From Flavobacterium sp. ASV13 (GTDB taxonomy: Bacteria; Bacteroidota; Bacteroidia; Flavobacteriales; Flavobacteriaceae), in NCBI RefSeq assembly GCF_000745775.1, contig NZ_JQJY01000001.1, forward strand, positions 62,001 through 126,000: a stretch of DNA of 64,000 bases, given 5' to 3'. Each line of letters begins with the position of its first letter. Positions within the stretch are counted from its first letter, which is position 1. Positions 24,087 through 33,031 of the stretch are shown in pieces. The position numbers and the translations under genes are program-made. The notes under the pieces are model-generated. The model saw only the letters and a program-made list of their open reading frames with translations. It did not search any database and was not told the DNA's origin.

Positions 24087-25706
24087 TTATTTTTTTGTTT
24101 CTATAATAACAACACCGTCTTTCGCTTCTTCTCCGTATTTTTTTATGGCATTTTTCCCAGTCAATACTGTTACAGTTTCCATCTTTAACTTATTCATATC
24201 ATCAATCGTAACTATATTTTTTGTTATAGTTCCATCAACAATTACTAATGGTGGTAAGTTATTAGAAACATTTGTACCATTTCTTAAAATCATAATACTG
24301 CTATTTGACTTACCGTCACTATTTGTGCTTACACTGACAGATGTATTAGCGTTAACATTTACATTTACATTATCGCTAGTATTTGTGCTACTACTTGTAG
24401 TAACGCTTGTATGAGTATTATCAGTAGTTTTAACATCAGAGTTTATTTTAGAATTTTCAACACTTTTTACTTTAACTTTTCTTTCTTTATTGACAACTTT
24501 TATCTGATTTTCTGAATTTTCAGAAGCAAAATCAATTTTTATAGATCCGTCATCTTCTGTTGTAACAATAATTTGGCAATCTTTAATAGCTTTGCTTCCA
24601 TTAACCATAAAAGTTTGGTTTTGTTCAGAGCCTTTTTTTACTGCAACTCTAATAGCGGTAATTTCGTTGTTTGAGTTTCTTTCAACATCAGAAATAGAAG
24701 CTACAACATCATATTTTTTCTTTAAATTTTCCGCAATTTCTTTTAATTCCTGATCTGTAGTTGTTTTGGTAATTTTATAATTGTCTACAGATTTGCTTTC
24801 CTTTAGAACTTCTTTTTTGCTGACTTGTCTTTCTTTTGCAATTACTTCGACTTGAAATAACAAAACAAAAGCGGCAAGTGCTGGAATTACAACATAGTAT
24901 TTCCAAGAATTCCTTTTTCGTGATTGATTCTTGTTTAACATAACAATTCGTTTTTTGATTAATGATTGATAAAAATGATTGGTGATTGCAATACAGCTTT
25001 CGTGAGTTGTGATTTTTAAAAGCGTGTATTGATACGCTCTTTTATCTGATAACTTTTTTGCGGCTTCTTTGTCGGCAATAAATTCCAGATTTTGAGCGAT
25101 TGCTTTTTTGTAAAGCCAGATAACTGGATTAAACCAAAACAGCAGACAAAAAATGCGGGCTACCAAAATATCTGCAGTATGATTTTGATCGCTGTGCACT
25201 TTTTCGTGCTCGATGATATTCTCTAATTCTGATGAAGTGTACATTGATGAGTTGTAAACTATATATTCAAAATAGGAGAAAGGAGCAATATTTTCGTTGG
25301 TATCAATAAATTTGAAATCAGCTTGTTGTTGAATTTTCTTTCCTTTTAAAACAGATTGTAGACTGTAAAAGTCTAAGGCAAATTTTATTAATAAGATTAA
25401 AAAACCGAGGCCATAAACCGCAAGAAGAACATAATTCCAATTAATTTCAAAAGTTTCGTTTGGAATATTGTGAGAAAGAGGCACTTTAATTTGACTTAGA
25501 TTAAAGTTTGAAACCGGAGCAGGGTTGACTAAAATTGTTTTAGAATAAACCAAAAATGGCAATAAAGCTGAAGTTCCCAGACCTGCCAGTAAAAACCATC
25601 TATTGGTATTGAAGAATGTTTCTTTGCGAAGTAAAAAATGATAAACACAATAAAACATTACAACTAAACCTGCTGATTTTGCTATATATATGAAAAGTGC
25701 TTCCAT
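24087..25706 (-). CDS. BlaR1-like M56 peptidase with C-terminal TonB-plug-like motif
   Basis: A 539-residue paralogue of the downstream BlaR1. Membrane segments, HEKVH at 167-171, and the FIADKEAAKKLSDKRAYQYTLL block match. The tail differs: a Ser/Thr/Asn-rich linker (about 400-470) and then PPLVIVDGTI ... VTVLTGKNAIKKYGEEAKDGVVIIETK, which resembles the plug motif of SusC/TonB-dependent receptors. Such short plug-like tails may bind a partner; the meaning is unknown. It is the second gene of the operon, six bases after BlaI. Confidence 0.88.
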   Translation of the reverse strand: MEALFIYIAKSAGLVVMFYCVYHFLLRKETFFNTNRWFLLAGLGTSALLPFLVYSKTILVNPAPVSNFNLSQIKVPLSHNIPNETFEINWNYVLLAVYGLGFLILLIKFALDFYSLQSVLKGKKIQQQADFKFIDTNENIAPFSYFEYIVYNSSMYTSSELENIIEHEKVHSDQNHTADILVARIFCLLFWFNPVIWLYKKAIAQNLEFIADKEAAKKLSDKRAYQYTLLKITTHESCIAITNHFYQSLIKKRIVMLNKNQSRKRNSWKYYVVIPALAAFVLLFQVEVIAKERQVSKKEVLKESKSVDNYKITKTTTDQELKEIAENLKKKYDVVASISDVERNSNNEITAIRVAVKKGSEQNQTFMVNGSKAIKDCQIIVTTEDDGSIKIDFASENSENQIKVVNKERKVKVKSVENSKINSDVKTTDNTHTSVTTSSSTNTSDNVNVNVNANTSVSVSTNSDGKSNSSIMILRNGTNVSNNLPPLVIVDGTITKNIVTIDDMNKLKMETVTVLTGKNAIKKYGEEAKDGVVIIETKK

Positions 25707-25712
25707 AAACGA

Positions 25713-26081
25713 CTATTTTTCTTCTTTCGGATTTTCTATCATAGCCAGGATTTCACGTAATTCTGCTGCCGAAATTTTTTCCTCTTTAGCAAAAAACGAA
25801 ACCATATTTTTATAAGAACTATTGAAGTAGTTGTCAATAGCGGTTTTCATATACTTTTTACTATACGCTTCCAAAGTTACAGTAGGGTAATATTGATGCG
25901 TATTTCCAAAAGCATTGTGCGCCACAAAACCTTTTTCCTCAAGATTGCGGACAATAGTCGAAAGTGTATTGTAATGCGGCTGGTCTTCAGTAATTTCTGC
26001 CTGAATCTCTTTTACAAAAGCTTTTTTAAGCTTCCATAAAATCTGCATAATTTCTTCTTCTTTATTTGTTAACTTTTGCAT
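25713..26081 (-). CDS. BlaI/MecI-family repressor, first copy
   Basis: A 122-residue winged-helix repressor starting MQKLTNKEEEIMQILWKLKKAF. An ATG 16 codons upstream is in frame, but it lies on the operator side of the promoter box, so 26081 is the start; a Shine-Dalgarno-like AGGAG precedes it, which is uncommon in this phylum. It heads the operon BlaI-BlaR1-BlaI-BlaR1. Its own operators cover the promoter, giving autorepression. Confidence 0.93.
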   Translation of the reverse strand: MQKLTNKEEEIMQILWKLKKAFVKEIQAEITEDQPHYNTLSTIVRNLEEKGFVAHNAFGNTHQYYPTVTLEAYSKKYMKTAIDNYFNSSYKNMVSFFAKEEKISAAELREILAMIENPKEEK

Positions 26082-26098
26082 GTCTCCTAATTTTAATT

Positions 26099-26163
26099 CA
26101 AACCTACAACTATTTTTGTAGTTACGCAACTATAAATATAGTTATTTAACTATTTTTTAAGTT
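26099..26163 (-). promoter_or_regulatory. BlaI operon promoter with three 20-bp phased operators
   Basis: TAGGTTTG (26099-26106, minus strand) is the -7 box, with TTG 20 bases upstream. AACTATTTTTGTAGTT (26108-26123), AACTATAAATATAGTT (26128-26143) and a weaker AACTATTTTTTAAGTT (26148-26163) start exactly 20 bases apart. The first fills the spacer and the second touches the -33 element. Confidence 0.75.
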
Positions 26164-26244
26164 TGAATTGCCATTTAGGCGTGCGAAATTATTTCAATTT
26201 AAAATTAATAAATTGAATTTAAATGAGTTAAGTAAAAACAAACT

Positions 26245-27465
26245 TTATGATTTTTTTTTGGTATGTACCAATTTATTAAGCCAAAAACAGCAAAGTAATG
26301 CTAGTAAACCCAGTGTTCCCATAATCAACCAATTGATTTGGTAGTTATAATGCGCAATAATTTCCAATCCCGTTTTAGAACTGACAATATGAGCCAGACT
26401 GAAACTCATGGTGTAAAACCCCATATATTGGCCTTCCTGACCTTTTGGTGCGCGACTTAATGCTACTGCATTCACAAACGGGAAAGAGAAAATCTCTCCA
26501 AATGTGAGTAATACAATACTGATTACAAGAATTCCAACCCAGGAATCAAATAGTAGAATAAAGTAGCCAGCGGCAATAAAAAAGCAACCGTAAGCAATAT
26601 TTTTAATTTTATTTACTCCTTTTCGCTCTAGAGTACTTACAATGGGCATTTCTAATAGAAATACTAATAAACCATTTATAGATAAAAGCATACCAGTTTG
26701 AAATTCGCTAAGTCCAAACTTCTCATTATGATATAAAGGTAAAGTTGAAAATATTTGCAGAAAAACCATAAATGTAACAAAACTGATAAAAAGCAGTAAC
26801 CAAAAAGGTTTGTCTTTATAGATGGATTTTGGCAAATCTGATAAAACGATATTTTCTTTATTTATTGGTGTTTTCTTTTTTTCCTTAATATAAAATGCGA
26901 AAATTGAAATTGCAATCATACAAGTAATACCGTCAACCCAAAATAGGCCTTGATATCCCATTCCTATAATTATTAATCCGCCTAATGCCGGACCAGCAGT
27001 GAAACCAAGATTTACTGCTAAGCGTACTAAAGACAATGCACGAACTCTGTTTTCTGGTTTTGCGTATACACTTAGTGATACAAACATGGCAGGACGAAAC
27101 ATATCTGAAATTGCCATTATTATAAACATGGCAAAACATAATCCCCAAAATGTTGTGACAAATTGTAATAAGATAAATAGAATTCCGCTGGTAAAAAGAC
27201 TGAAAATCATGATTTTGTAAAACCCAATTTTGTCACTCAATTTTCCTCCTAACCAGGAACCTAACATAGAACCTAATCCAAAGGAAACCATAATCCAGCC
27301 CACTTCGCCATAAGTAAATTGTAAATCTTCTTTTAAATATTTAGATAAAAAGGGCAAAACCATTGTTCCTGCTCTATTGATAAAAGTAATTAATGCAAGA
27401 ATCCAAACTTCGTGAGTGAAACCCTTAAAATTATTAATGTAGCGACCTAAGGCAGTTTTAAGCAT
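26245..27465 (-). CDS. Major facilitator superfamily transporter
   Basis: About 406 residues with 12 predicted membrane segments. The loop between segments 2 and 3 has the MFS signature GSWLGGKLSDKIGFYK. VRLAVNLGFTAGPALGG resembles the drug:H+ antiporter motif C. The start at 27465 (MLKTALGRYINNFKGF) is preferred to an ATG 15 codons upstream. It is divergent from the DUF1684 gene. Substrate unknown; multidrug or sugar efflux are both possible. Confidence 0.85.
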   Translation of the reverse strand: MLKTALGRYINNFKGFTHEVWILALITFINRAGTMVLPFLSKYLKEDLQFTYGEVGWIMVSFGLGSMLGSWLGGKLSDKIGFYKIMIFSLFTSGILFILLQFVTTFWGLCFAMFIIMAISDMFRPAMFVSLSVYAKPENRVRALSLVRLAVNLGFTAGPALGGLIIIGMGYQGLFWVDGITCMIAISIFAFYIKEKKKTPINKENIVLSDLPKSIYKDKPFWLLLFISFVTFMVFLQIFSTLPLYHNEKFGLSEFQTGMLLSINGLLVFLLEMPIVSTLERKGVNKIKNIAYGCFFIAAGYFILLFDSWVGILVISIVLLTFGEIFSFPFVNAVALSRAPKGQEGQYMGFYTMSFSLAHIVSSKTGLEIIAHYNYQINWLIMGTLGLLALLCCFWLNKLVHTKKKS

Positions 27466-27566
27466 TGTAGAATTATTCTTATTTGCAACAAAGTTAGGAA
27501 ACTTTGTCACGTTTTACCGTTGTTGCTTTGTTACTTTTGAACTATTTTTGCGTAAAATTTCTAACT

Positions 27567-28166
27567 ATGAAAAAAGCGATTATTCTTATTGTCTGGATGA
27601 TTTTTAGTTTTGGCTATAGCCAAAAAAAGTTTAGTTACGGTGAAGTTGCAAATTTCCAGACGACGATCAATTCTGAATATGCTGACGCTAAGACTAGCCC
27701 ATTGATGGAAGAGGATTTGAAGACTTTTAAATCTTTAGATTTTTATCCGATTAATGGGAAATATTTTGTGATTGCAAAATTTGAAAAGGCAAAAAATGAG
27801 AAAGTTTTCGAAATGAAAACTACAGGAACCCGAACTCCAAAATATATAAAATACGGAACGCTATCTTTTACTTTAGAAGGAAAAGCACTGAAATTGAATG
27901 TTTACAGAAGTATTGATCTTTCGAAACAAGAACAATATAAGGATCATTTATTTTTGCCTTTTTCAGACTTAACCTGTGGAAAAGAAAGCTATATCGGCGG
28001 AAGATATATTGATTTGAAAATTCCGAAAGGAAACACAATTGCAATCGATTTTAACCAGGCTTATAATCCGTATTGTGCTTACAATCATAAATATTCTTGC
28101 CCGCTTGTTCCTCTAGAGAACGATTTAAATATAGAAATCAAAGCGGGAGTGAAAACGTTTCATTAA
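27567..28166 (+). CDS. DUF1684 family secreted protein
   Basis: A 199-residue protein with a signal peptide (MKKAIILIVWMIFSFGYSQ). The family blocks are clear: GTLSFTLEGKALKLNVYRS, YIGGRYIDLKIPKG and IDFNQAYNPYCAYNHKYSCPLVPLEN. DUF1684 function is not known. TA-x2-TTTG boxes at 27532 and 27543 support the ATG at 27567 over an upstream one at 27504. Its stop overlaps the TatD start (TAATG), so both are in one operon. Confidence 0.88.
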   Translation: MKKAIILIVWMIFSFGYSQKKFSYGEVANFQTTINSEYADAKTSPLMEEDLKTFKSLDFYPINGKYFVIAKFEKAKNEKVFEMKTTGTRTPKYIKYGTLSFTLEGKALKLNVYRSIDLSKQEQYKDHLFLPFSDLTCGKESYIGGRYIDLKIPKGNTIAIDFNQAYNPYCAYNHKYSCPLVPLENDLNIEIKAGVKTFH

Positions 28167-28813
28167 TGGAGTTCTTTAACTTTCATACACATCAGTTTAC
28201 AAATCAATCCAATGTTTTGGAATTGGTAAATCAGTATCCTCATGAATTTGATACTTCAATTCCGTTTTATTCTATTGGGATTCACCCTTGGTACATTTCA
28301 GAAGAAAGATTAGAAACAGATTTGAAAATTATTGAAGAAAAACTACAAACAGAAAATTGTTTGGCAATTGGCGAATGCGGATTAGATAAACGAATTGAAA
28401 AAGCTTTTGAAATTCAGATTTCAGTTTTTGAAAAACAATTGGCGTTGGCTGAAAAATATAAAAAACCGGTCGTAATTCATTGCGTTGCGGCTTTTCAAGA
28501 AGTGATAGAAATCAAAAAGAAATTGAAAATTTCAGTTCCAATGATTATTCACGGATTTTCAAAGAACAGTCAGCTCGCGAATCAGCTAATTGCAGCAGGA
28601 TTTTATATTTCATTTGGCAAATATTTGCTAAGAAATCCAGAATTAAAAACAGTTTTTCAGAATGTTCCAAATGATAAATTTCTGTTAGAAACGGATACAA
28701 TTGAAGAAAATATTCAACAGGTTTATGATTTAGCAGCAGAATATAAAGGTTTGAATTTAAAAGAATTACAAAGTATTATTTCAAGTAATTATAAAGATAT
28801 ATTTGAGAAGTAA
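28166..28813 (+). CDS. TatD-family metal-dependent hydrolase
   Basis: About 215 residues, starting MEFFNFHTHQF with the metal-binding HTH pair near the N-terminus. IGIHPWYI, AIGECGLDK (metal Glu), VIHCVAAF, IIHGFSKN and LLETDT follow, in the order of TatD nucleases. The protein is shorter than E. coli TatD. The start ATG overlaps the DUF1684 stop. TatD enzymes are 3'-5' DNases linked to DNA repair and quality control. Confidence 0.85.
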   Translation: MEFFNFHTHQFTNQSNVLELVNQYPHEFDTSIPFYSIGIHPWYISEERLETDLKIIEEKLQTENCLAIGECGLDKRIEKAFEIQISVFEKQLALAEKYKKPVVIHCVAAFQEVIEIKKKLKISVPMIIHGFSKNSQLANQLIAAGFYISFGKYLLRNPELKTVFQNVPNDKFLLETDTIEENIQQVYDLAAEYKGLNLKELQSIISSNYKDIFEK

Positions 28814-28862
28814 GTAGAGAAATCTCAAATAAGAAAACAAAAAAATAAACAAAAGATTATAT

Positions 28863-29585
28863 ATGGCAGAGTGGACAGAAAGAGCCGAGCTTTTATTTAC
28901 AAAAGAAGGATTAGAGAATTTGCAGAATGCAAATGTATTAGTAGTTGGATTAGGCGGAGTTGGATCATTTGCAGCTGAATTTTTAGCGAGAGCGGGAGTA
29001 GGCAATATGACAATTGTTGATGGCGATGTGGTTGATATTACTAATATTAACAGACAATTACCAGCTTTGCATTCTACCGTAGGTGAACCAAAAATTACAA
29101 TTGTTGGTGATCGTTTAATGGATATTAATCCAGAATTGAAATTAACTCGTGTAAAAGAATTTTTATCGCCAGAACGTGCTTTTGAAATCGTTTCACCAGA
29201 GTTTGATTATGTTTTAGATTGCATCGATAGTATTACTCCAAAATTGAATTTGATTATTGCGGCAAAACGCAAAAGAGTTAAAATCATAAGCAGCATGGGT
29301 GCAGGAGGAAAGATGCTGGCATCTAAAGTAAAAGTTGCAGATATTTCGAAAACAATCAACTGTTATTTTTCAAAAACAATCCGTAAGCGATTAAAAGCAG
29401 CCAAAATTAATAAATTGAAAGTGGTTTTCTCATCTGAAATTCAGGATGAAAAAAGCTTAAAACTAACTGACGGGAAAAATTTCAAAAAATCTTTCTACGG
29501 AACAAACAGCTACATGCCAGGATTATTTGGACTTCATGCAGCCGAAACAGTAATTCGCTATTTGATTGCAAACAAAAAAGAATAA
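28863..29585 (+). CDS. tcdA: tRNA threonylcarbamoyladenosine dehydratase (TcdA/CsdL)
   Basis: A 240-residue ThiF-fold enzyme. GLGGVG at 29-34 binds ATP; VDGDVVDITNINRQ carries the adenylation-site residues; SSMGAGGK is typical. The protein cyclises t6A37 in tRNA to ct6A. Unlike the island E2-E1 protein it has a normal single E1-like domain and is core metabolism. It follows TatD by 49 bases. Confidence 0.9.
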   Translation: MAEWTERAELLFTKEGLENLQNANVLVVGLGGVGSFAAEFLARAGVGNMTIVDGDVVDITNINRQLPALHSTVGEPKITIVGDRLMDINPELKLTRVKEFLSPERAFEIVSPEFDYVLDCIDSITPKLNLIIAAKRKRVKIISSMGAGGKMLASKVKVADISKTINCYFSKTIRKRLKAAKINKLKVVFSSEIQDEKSLKLTDGKNFKKSFYGTNSYMPGLFGLHAAETVIRYLIANKKE

Positions 29586-29592
29586 AAAAGAT

Positions 29593-29702
29593 ACTAAGAT
29601 GCTAAGTTTCTAAGGTTCTAAGATTAAAAAAAAAAAACAGAACTTTAAAAGATTAGCCTCTTAAAAAAACCTTAGAACCTTAGTCCCTCAGAACCTTAGC
29701 AC
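29593..29702. repeat. Intergenic repeat with CTAAG units in inverted arms
   Basis: Repeated CTAAG-type units (29593-29623) face CTTAG-type units (29670-29702), making an imperfect inverted repeat around an A-rich centre. This style of repeat is common between genes in flavobacteria. Confidence 0.65.
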
Positions 29703-29713
29703 CTTTAAAAAAA

Positions 29714-30376
29714 ATGATTAAAACAGTAATTTTTGATATGGACGGCGTGATTGTCGACACAGAACCCGTTCATCGTTATGCTTATTACAAACAATTTTCG
29801 GAATTAAATATTGAAGTTCCAGAGGAAATGTACACTTCATTTACTGGATTTTCAACGCGAAATACGTTTCAGACGCTGAAAGGACATTTCCCTGTAATTG
29901 AACATGAAGTAGAAGATTTGATTCAAAGAAAAAGAAATATTTTTAATGATGCTTTTGATACAAAAGAGGATTTATTTTTATTGGAGGGAGTTGAAGATTT
30001 GATTAAAGATTTACATGCTAACGGAATTCAGATTATTTTGGCTTCATCTGCATCAAAAGTTACGATTGAAAGAGTTTTTACAAGATTCAATTTGCATCAA
30101 TATTTTTCGCATATCGTGAGCGGTGAAGATTTTCCGCAGTCAAAACCAAATCCAGCGATTTTTATTCATGCAGCTTCGTTGTCAATTGCACCAAAAGAAG
30201 AATGTATTATTATAGAAGACAGCACAAATGGGGTGAAAGCGGCTAAAGCAGCCGGAATTTATTGTGTTGGATATAGAAGCGAGAATTCAAATTTGCAAGA
30301 TCTTTCAGATGCCGATTTAATAATTAATCATTTCAACGAATTAAACGCTCAAAAAATATCACAGATCACAGTCTGA
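29714..30376 (+). CDS. HAD-superfamily hydrolase, beta-phosphoglucomutase-like
   Basis: A 220-residue protein. IFDMDGVIVDTEP at the N-terminus gives the nucleophile Asp8 and acid Asp10; LASSAS is motif II; KPNP with Lys and IIEDSTNGVKAAKAAG complete motifs III and IV. A helical cap (residues 15-90) puts it in subfamily I beta-PGM/phosphatase. The substrate, probably a sugar phosphate, is not shown. Confidence 0.88.
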   Translation: MIKTVIFDMDGVIVDTEPVHRYAYYKQFSELNIEVPEEMYTSFTGFSTRNTFQTLKGHFPVIEHEVEDLIQRKRNIFNDAFDTKEDLFLLEGVEDLIKDLHANGIQIILASSASKVTIERVFTRFNLHQYFSHIVSGEDFPQSKPNPAIFIHAASLSIAPKEECIIIEDSTNGVKAAKAAGIYCVGYRSENSNLQDLSDADLIINHFNELNAQKISQITV

Positions 30377-30396
30377 ATTAAGTTAAATTTAACATT

Positions 30397-30424
30397 TGTT
30401 AGCTAATTGAATTTGTAAATTTGA
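30397..30424 (+). promoter_or_regulatory. Promoter of the DUF2911 gene
   Basis: TTG at 30397-30399 and TAAATTTG at 30417-30424, a 17-base gap, 24 bases before the ATG. Confidence 0.65.
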
Positions 30425-30447
30425 ACAAAAACAAATAAAACTCTAAA

Positions 30448-31290
30448 ATGAAAAAAATACTTATTGCATTTGCTATTTTATTAGCGCCTTTTGCTTCTGA
30501 AGCACAAATAAGAACACCACAGGCAAGTCCAAAAGCATACATCAAACAAACTGTTGGTTTAACTGATGTTGAAGTGACATACTCGCGACCAGGTGCAAGA
30601 GGAAGAGCAGTTTTTGGAAATTTAGTTCCGTTTGGAAAATTATGGAGAACAGGAGCTAATGAAAATACGATTATTAATTTTGGTGATGATGTTGTAATTG
30701 ACGGAAAAACTTTGAAAAAAGGAAAATACTCAATTTATACAATTCCTAAAATTGAGAGCTGGGAGATTATTTTTTACTTGTCTACAGATAATTGGGGATT
30801 GCCAGAAAACTGGAGCGATGCTTATGTAGCATTAAGAACAACTGTAAAAGAAGAAGCATTGCCAACACCGGTTGAAACTTTCACGATTGGTATTAATGGT
30901 TTAGATCCAAATTTTGCTTATTTGGAAATGGCTTGGGAAAATTCTCATGTAGCACTTAAATTTGAAGTTCCAACTGCAAAAGCTGCAACTGCAAGCATCG
31001 AAAAAACTTTAGCTGGACCAACATCAAATGATTATTATGCAGCAGCTCAATATTTATTTTCATCAAATGGAAATATCGAAACAGCAAGAACTTATGTTGA
31101 CAAATCGTTGGATATGGTAACAGAGAAACCTTATTTTATCTTAAGACTTAAATCAATTATTCAGGCAAAACAAGGTGATAAAAAAGGAGCAATTGAGACA
31201 GCAAAAGCTTCATTGGCAGCAGCTGAAACAGCTAACAATCAAGATTACGTAAAAATGAACAAAGACAGTATCGCTGAGTGGAGCAGATAA
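30448..31290 (+). CDS. DUF2911 domain secreted protein
   Basis: A 280-residue protein with a signal peptide ending ASEAQ. The domain (about 25-180) has VTYSRPGARGRAVFGNLVPFGKLWRTGANENTIINF and KKGKYSIYTIP, the DUF2911 hallmark. The C-terminal 100 residues are helical, TPR-like. Common in Bacteroidota, with no known function; periplasmic by its signal. Confidence 0.9.
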   Translation: MKKILIAFAILLAPFASEAQIRTPQASPKAYIKQTVGLTDVEVTYSRPGARGRAVFGNLVPFGKLWRTGANENTIINFGDDVVIDGKTLKKGKYSIYTIPKIESWEIIFYLSTDNWGLPENWSDAYVALRTTVKEEALPTPVETFTIGINGLDPNFAYLEMAWENSHVALKFEVPTAKAATASIEKTLAGPTSNDYYAAAQYLFSSNGNIETARTYVDKSLDMVTEKPYFILRLKSIIQAKQGDKKGAIETAKASLAAAETANNQDYVKMNKDSIAEWSR

Positions 31291-31352
31291 TTTGTTTAAA
31301 ATTCTAAATATTAAAAATCCAAAGCTTTTGTTTTGGATTTTTTTTTTGCGAG

Positions 31353-31477
31353 TTTTTTAACCGCAAAGAGCGCAAAGTATTTTTAATAGAATTTAATAAT
31401 TACGCAAAGTTCGCAAAGCTATATGAAATTTTCTTGCGACCTTTGCGTAAACCCTTGCGCTCTTTGCGGTTAAAAAA
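31353..31477. repeat. Long inverted intergenic repeat (CGCAAAG type)
   Basis: The arms at 31353-31375 and 31455-31477 are reverse complements built on AACCGCAAAGAGCGCAA, with further CGCAAAG units inside. It is a typical flavobacterial intergenic repeat and may fold as a long hairpin in either transcript. Confidence 0.7.
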
Positions 31478-31492
31478 TTCTCATTTCAACTT

Positions 31493-31525
31493 GAAACCTG
31501 AAACCTGAAACCTGAAACCTGAAAC
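31493..31525. repeat. Tandem repeat of GAAACCT
   Basis: Four full 7-base copies and a partial fifth, just after the long inverted repeat and before the end of the minus-strand sensor-like gene. Confidence 0.85.
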
Positions 31526-31528
31526 AAC

Positions 31529-32158
31529 TTAATTCATACTAGGCGGTTCAGGAATTTTGATATTTCTTTTTGGTTTCTTTACAATTAGTAAATAAAACGT
31601 AATTCCACCAAGAATTATAAGAAGCGCTATTTCAAGCTGTCCCAAACTATTATTATCATTATACATAGCATTTGCACTTGCCAATTTTGCTTTCCCTTCT
31701 TTAATCTGAATTTGGGATAAAGATTCTAATGTTTTCAAAGCCTGTTCGCTCGCATAGGCGATTTTGCTCCAATTTTTATTTTCAACCTGATTATTTATTT
31801 CTTTGCATGAAGCAAGGAAAGCATCAAAATGCTCTTTTTCCTTGTTTGTCAAAACTGTTTTGGCATAGAGATCATCAATATTATGAATAATATCAAGTGT
31901 GTGAATAATTTCATCTTTTTTAATAGTATCACTCAAATCTAGTTTTTCAGCTTCTGCTTTTATAAAATGTAGTTCTTTAGAATATTGAAAAATATAATGC
32001 GCCACAACCAATCGATCGTTGTAGATTGCATTAATATTTTCATTCACTTTTTTAGAATTTTGAAGCGTGTTGAAATTGTTCAAAATAATAATCAACATCA
32101 CAATCAACAAAATAAATGCAGCTTTAGCTTTGTTGCTATATTTTTTCAAATCTTTCAT
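31529..32158 (-). CDS. Membrane protein with four-helix-bundle sensor-like domain
   Basis: A 209-residue protein: a membrane helix at about 12-30, an extracytoplasmic helical stretch of about 145 residues, and a second membrane helix at about 175-193. The region after helix one (NENINAIYNDRLVVAHYIFQYSKELH) resembles the 4HB_MCP ligand-binding domain of chemoreceptors. There is no signalling domain after helix two, so it is a truncated-type or stand-alone sensor. Its start overlaps the end of the next upstream gene by four bases. Confidence 0.6.
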   Translation of the reverse strand: MKDLKKYSNKAKAAFILLIVMLIIILNNFNTLQNSKKVNENINAIYNDRLVVAHYIFQYSKELHFIKAEAEKLDLSDTIKKDEIIHTLDIIHNIDDLYAKTVLTNKEKEHFDAFLASCKEINNQVENKNWSKIAYASEQALKTLESLSQIQIKEGKAKLASANAMYNDNNSLGQLEIALLIILGGITFYLLIVKKPKRNIKIPEPPSMN

Positions 32159-32787
32159 AATGAAGTATTATAAAGAAACAACCCTTGGTTTACCATTTTA
32201 TTATCTATAAGTTCAATACTTTTAACAGCTCCCAAAGGTGTTATTTTTATGGCTTTGCTTCCTTTAGCAGTATAAAAATAATAAAGACTGTTGGTGTTGA
32301 TTAAAAAGATTTCTTCAGATTCGCCACTACTATAATTGATTTTATAATTATACTTTTCTTTATGTTCTCTAATTTTTTTTGAAGTACCATAACCGCCTGC
32401 TAGCCCGTAACCAAAGAAAAATGAACAAAGTATCACGGCAAGTGTTTTTATTGAAATACTATTAAAATAACTTTTAGTTTCTGCAGGAGAAAGACCTTCC
32501 ACATTTTTCAGTTCAAATGTTCTTATGATAAATTTCCTATCTCTATATTTTGCTATCAACGATGGTAAATTATAGTGAAATATAAATAGTGAAAGTATAA
32601 AAATTAAAACTATTGGATTTGAAGTAAAAGTAGCAATCGGACTAATTAATATGTCCATGATTGTAGAATATTTCAATATATTTATTCCTAATTGATAATG
32701 AAAAAAGCACTCTTTTACAATTCCCATTATAACAAGAAAAAGGTAACCAAAGGGAAGCAATTTTTGAATATCGTCTGAAATTTTCAT
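32155..32787 (-). CDS. Hypothetical membrane protein (210 aa)
   Basis: Three or four predicted membrane segments: about 10-28, 42-70, and 112-128. The C-terminal 75 residues look like a small beta-rich soluble domain. I recognise no family. It overlaps the sensor-like gene downstream, so the two probably form one operon. Confidence 0.6.
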   Translation of the reverse strand: MKISDDIQKLLPFGYLFLVIMGIVKECFFHYQLGINILKYSTIMDILISPIATFTSNPIVLIFILSLFIFHYNLPSLIAKYRDRKFIIRTFELKNVEGLSPAETKSYFNSISIKTLAVILCSFFFGYGLAGGYGTSKKIREHKEKYNYKINYSSGESEEIFLINTNSLYYFYTAKGSKAIKITPLGAVKSIELIDNKMVNQGLFLYNTSL

Positions 32788-32892
32788 TCGCAGTTTTTTA
32801 GTTTGTTTATGGTGGTATTTAAACTTACTAAAATAACATTTTTTACTTACAAATGCAGAAGAATTGAATTAGGAATAAAGCGTTTGTAATTT

Positions 32893-33011
32893 TTAGGAGC
32901 TATTTCCTGCTGTCCGCTATATTCCCGATAAATAAAAACTACGGCTAAAAAGCCTTGTTTTTCTAAATCGGGAGATGCCGCTTCCATCAGGGCTAGGGCA
33001 TCCTCGTTCTA
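32893..33011. repeat. Structured intergenic element, possible repeat or ncRNA
   Basis: GC-richer than its surroundings. TCCCGATAAATAAAAAC (32923-32939) pairs well with GTTTTTCTAAATCGGGA (32957-32973), closing an inner GGCTAAAAAGCC hairpin. Flanking blocks with GCTATTTCCTGCTGTCCGC and CATCAGGGCTAGGGC resemble a sequence I recall seeing repeatedly between flavobacterial genes. No ORF explains it. Confidence 0.5.
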
Positions 33012-33031
33012 AGAAGTATAAATTATTTGTT

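Noticed and set aside
28863..29585. Second ubiquitin-activating E1
   Set aside because: It is the single-domain TcdA tRNA-modification enzyme of the core genome, with no E2 or ubiquitin-like partner nearby.
31493..31525. CRISPR-like repeat
   Set aside because: The 7-base GAAACCT units are directly joined with no spacers, so this is a simple tandem repeat.
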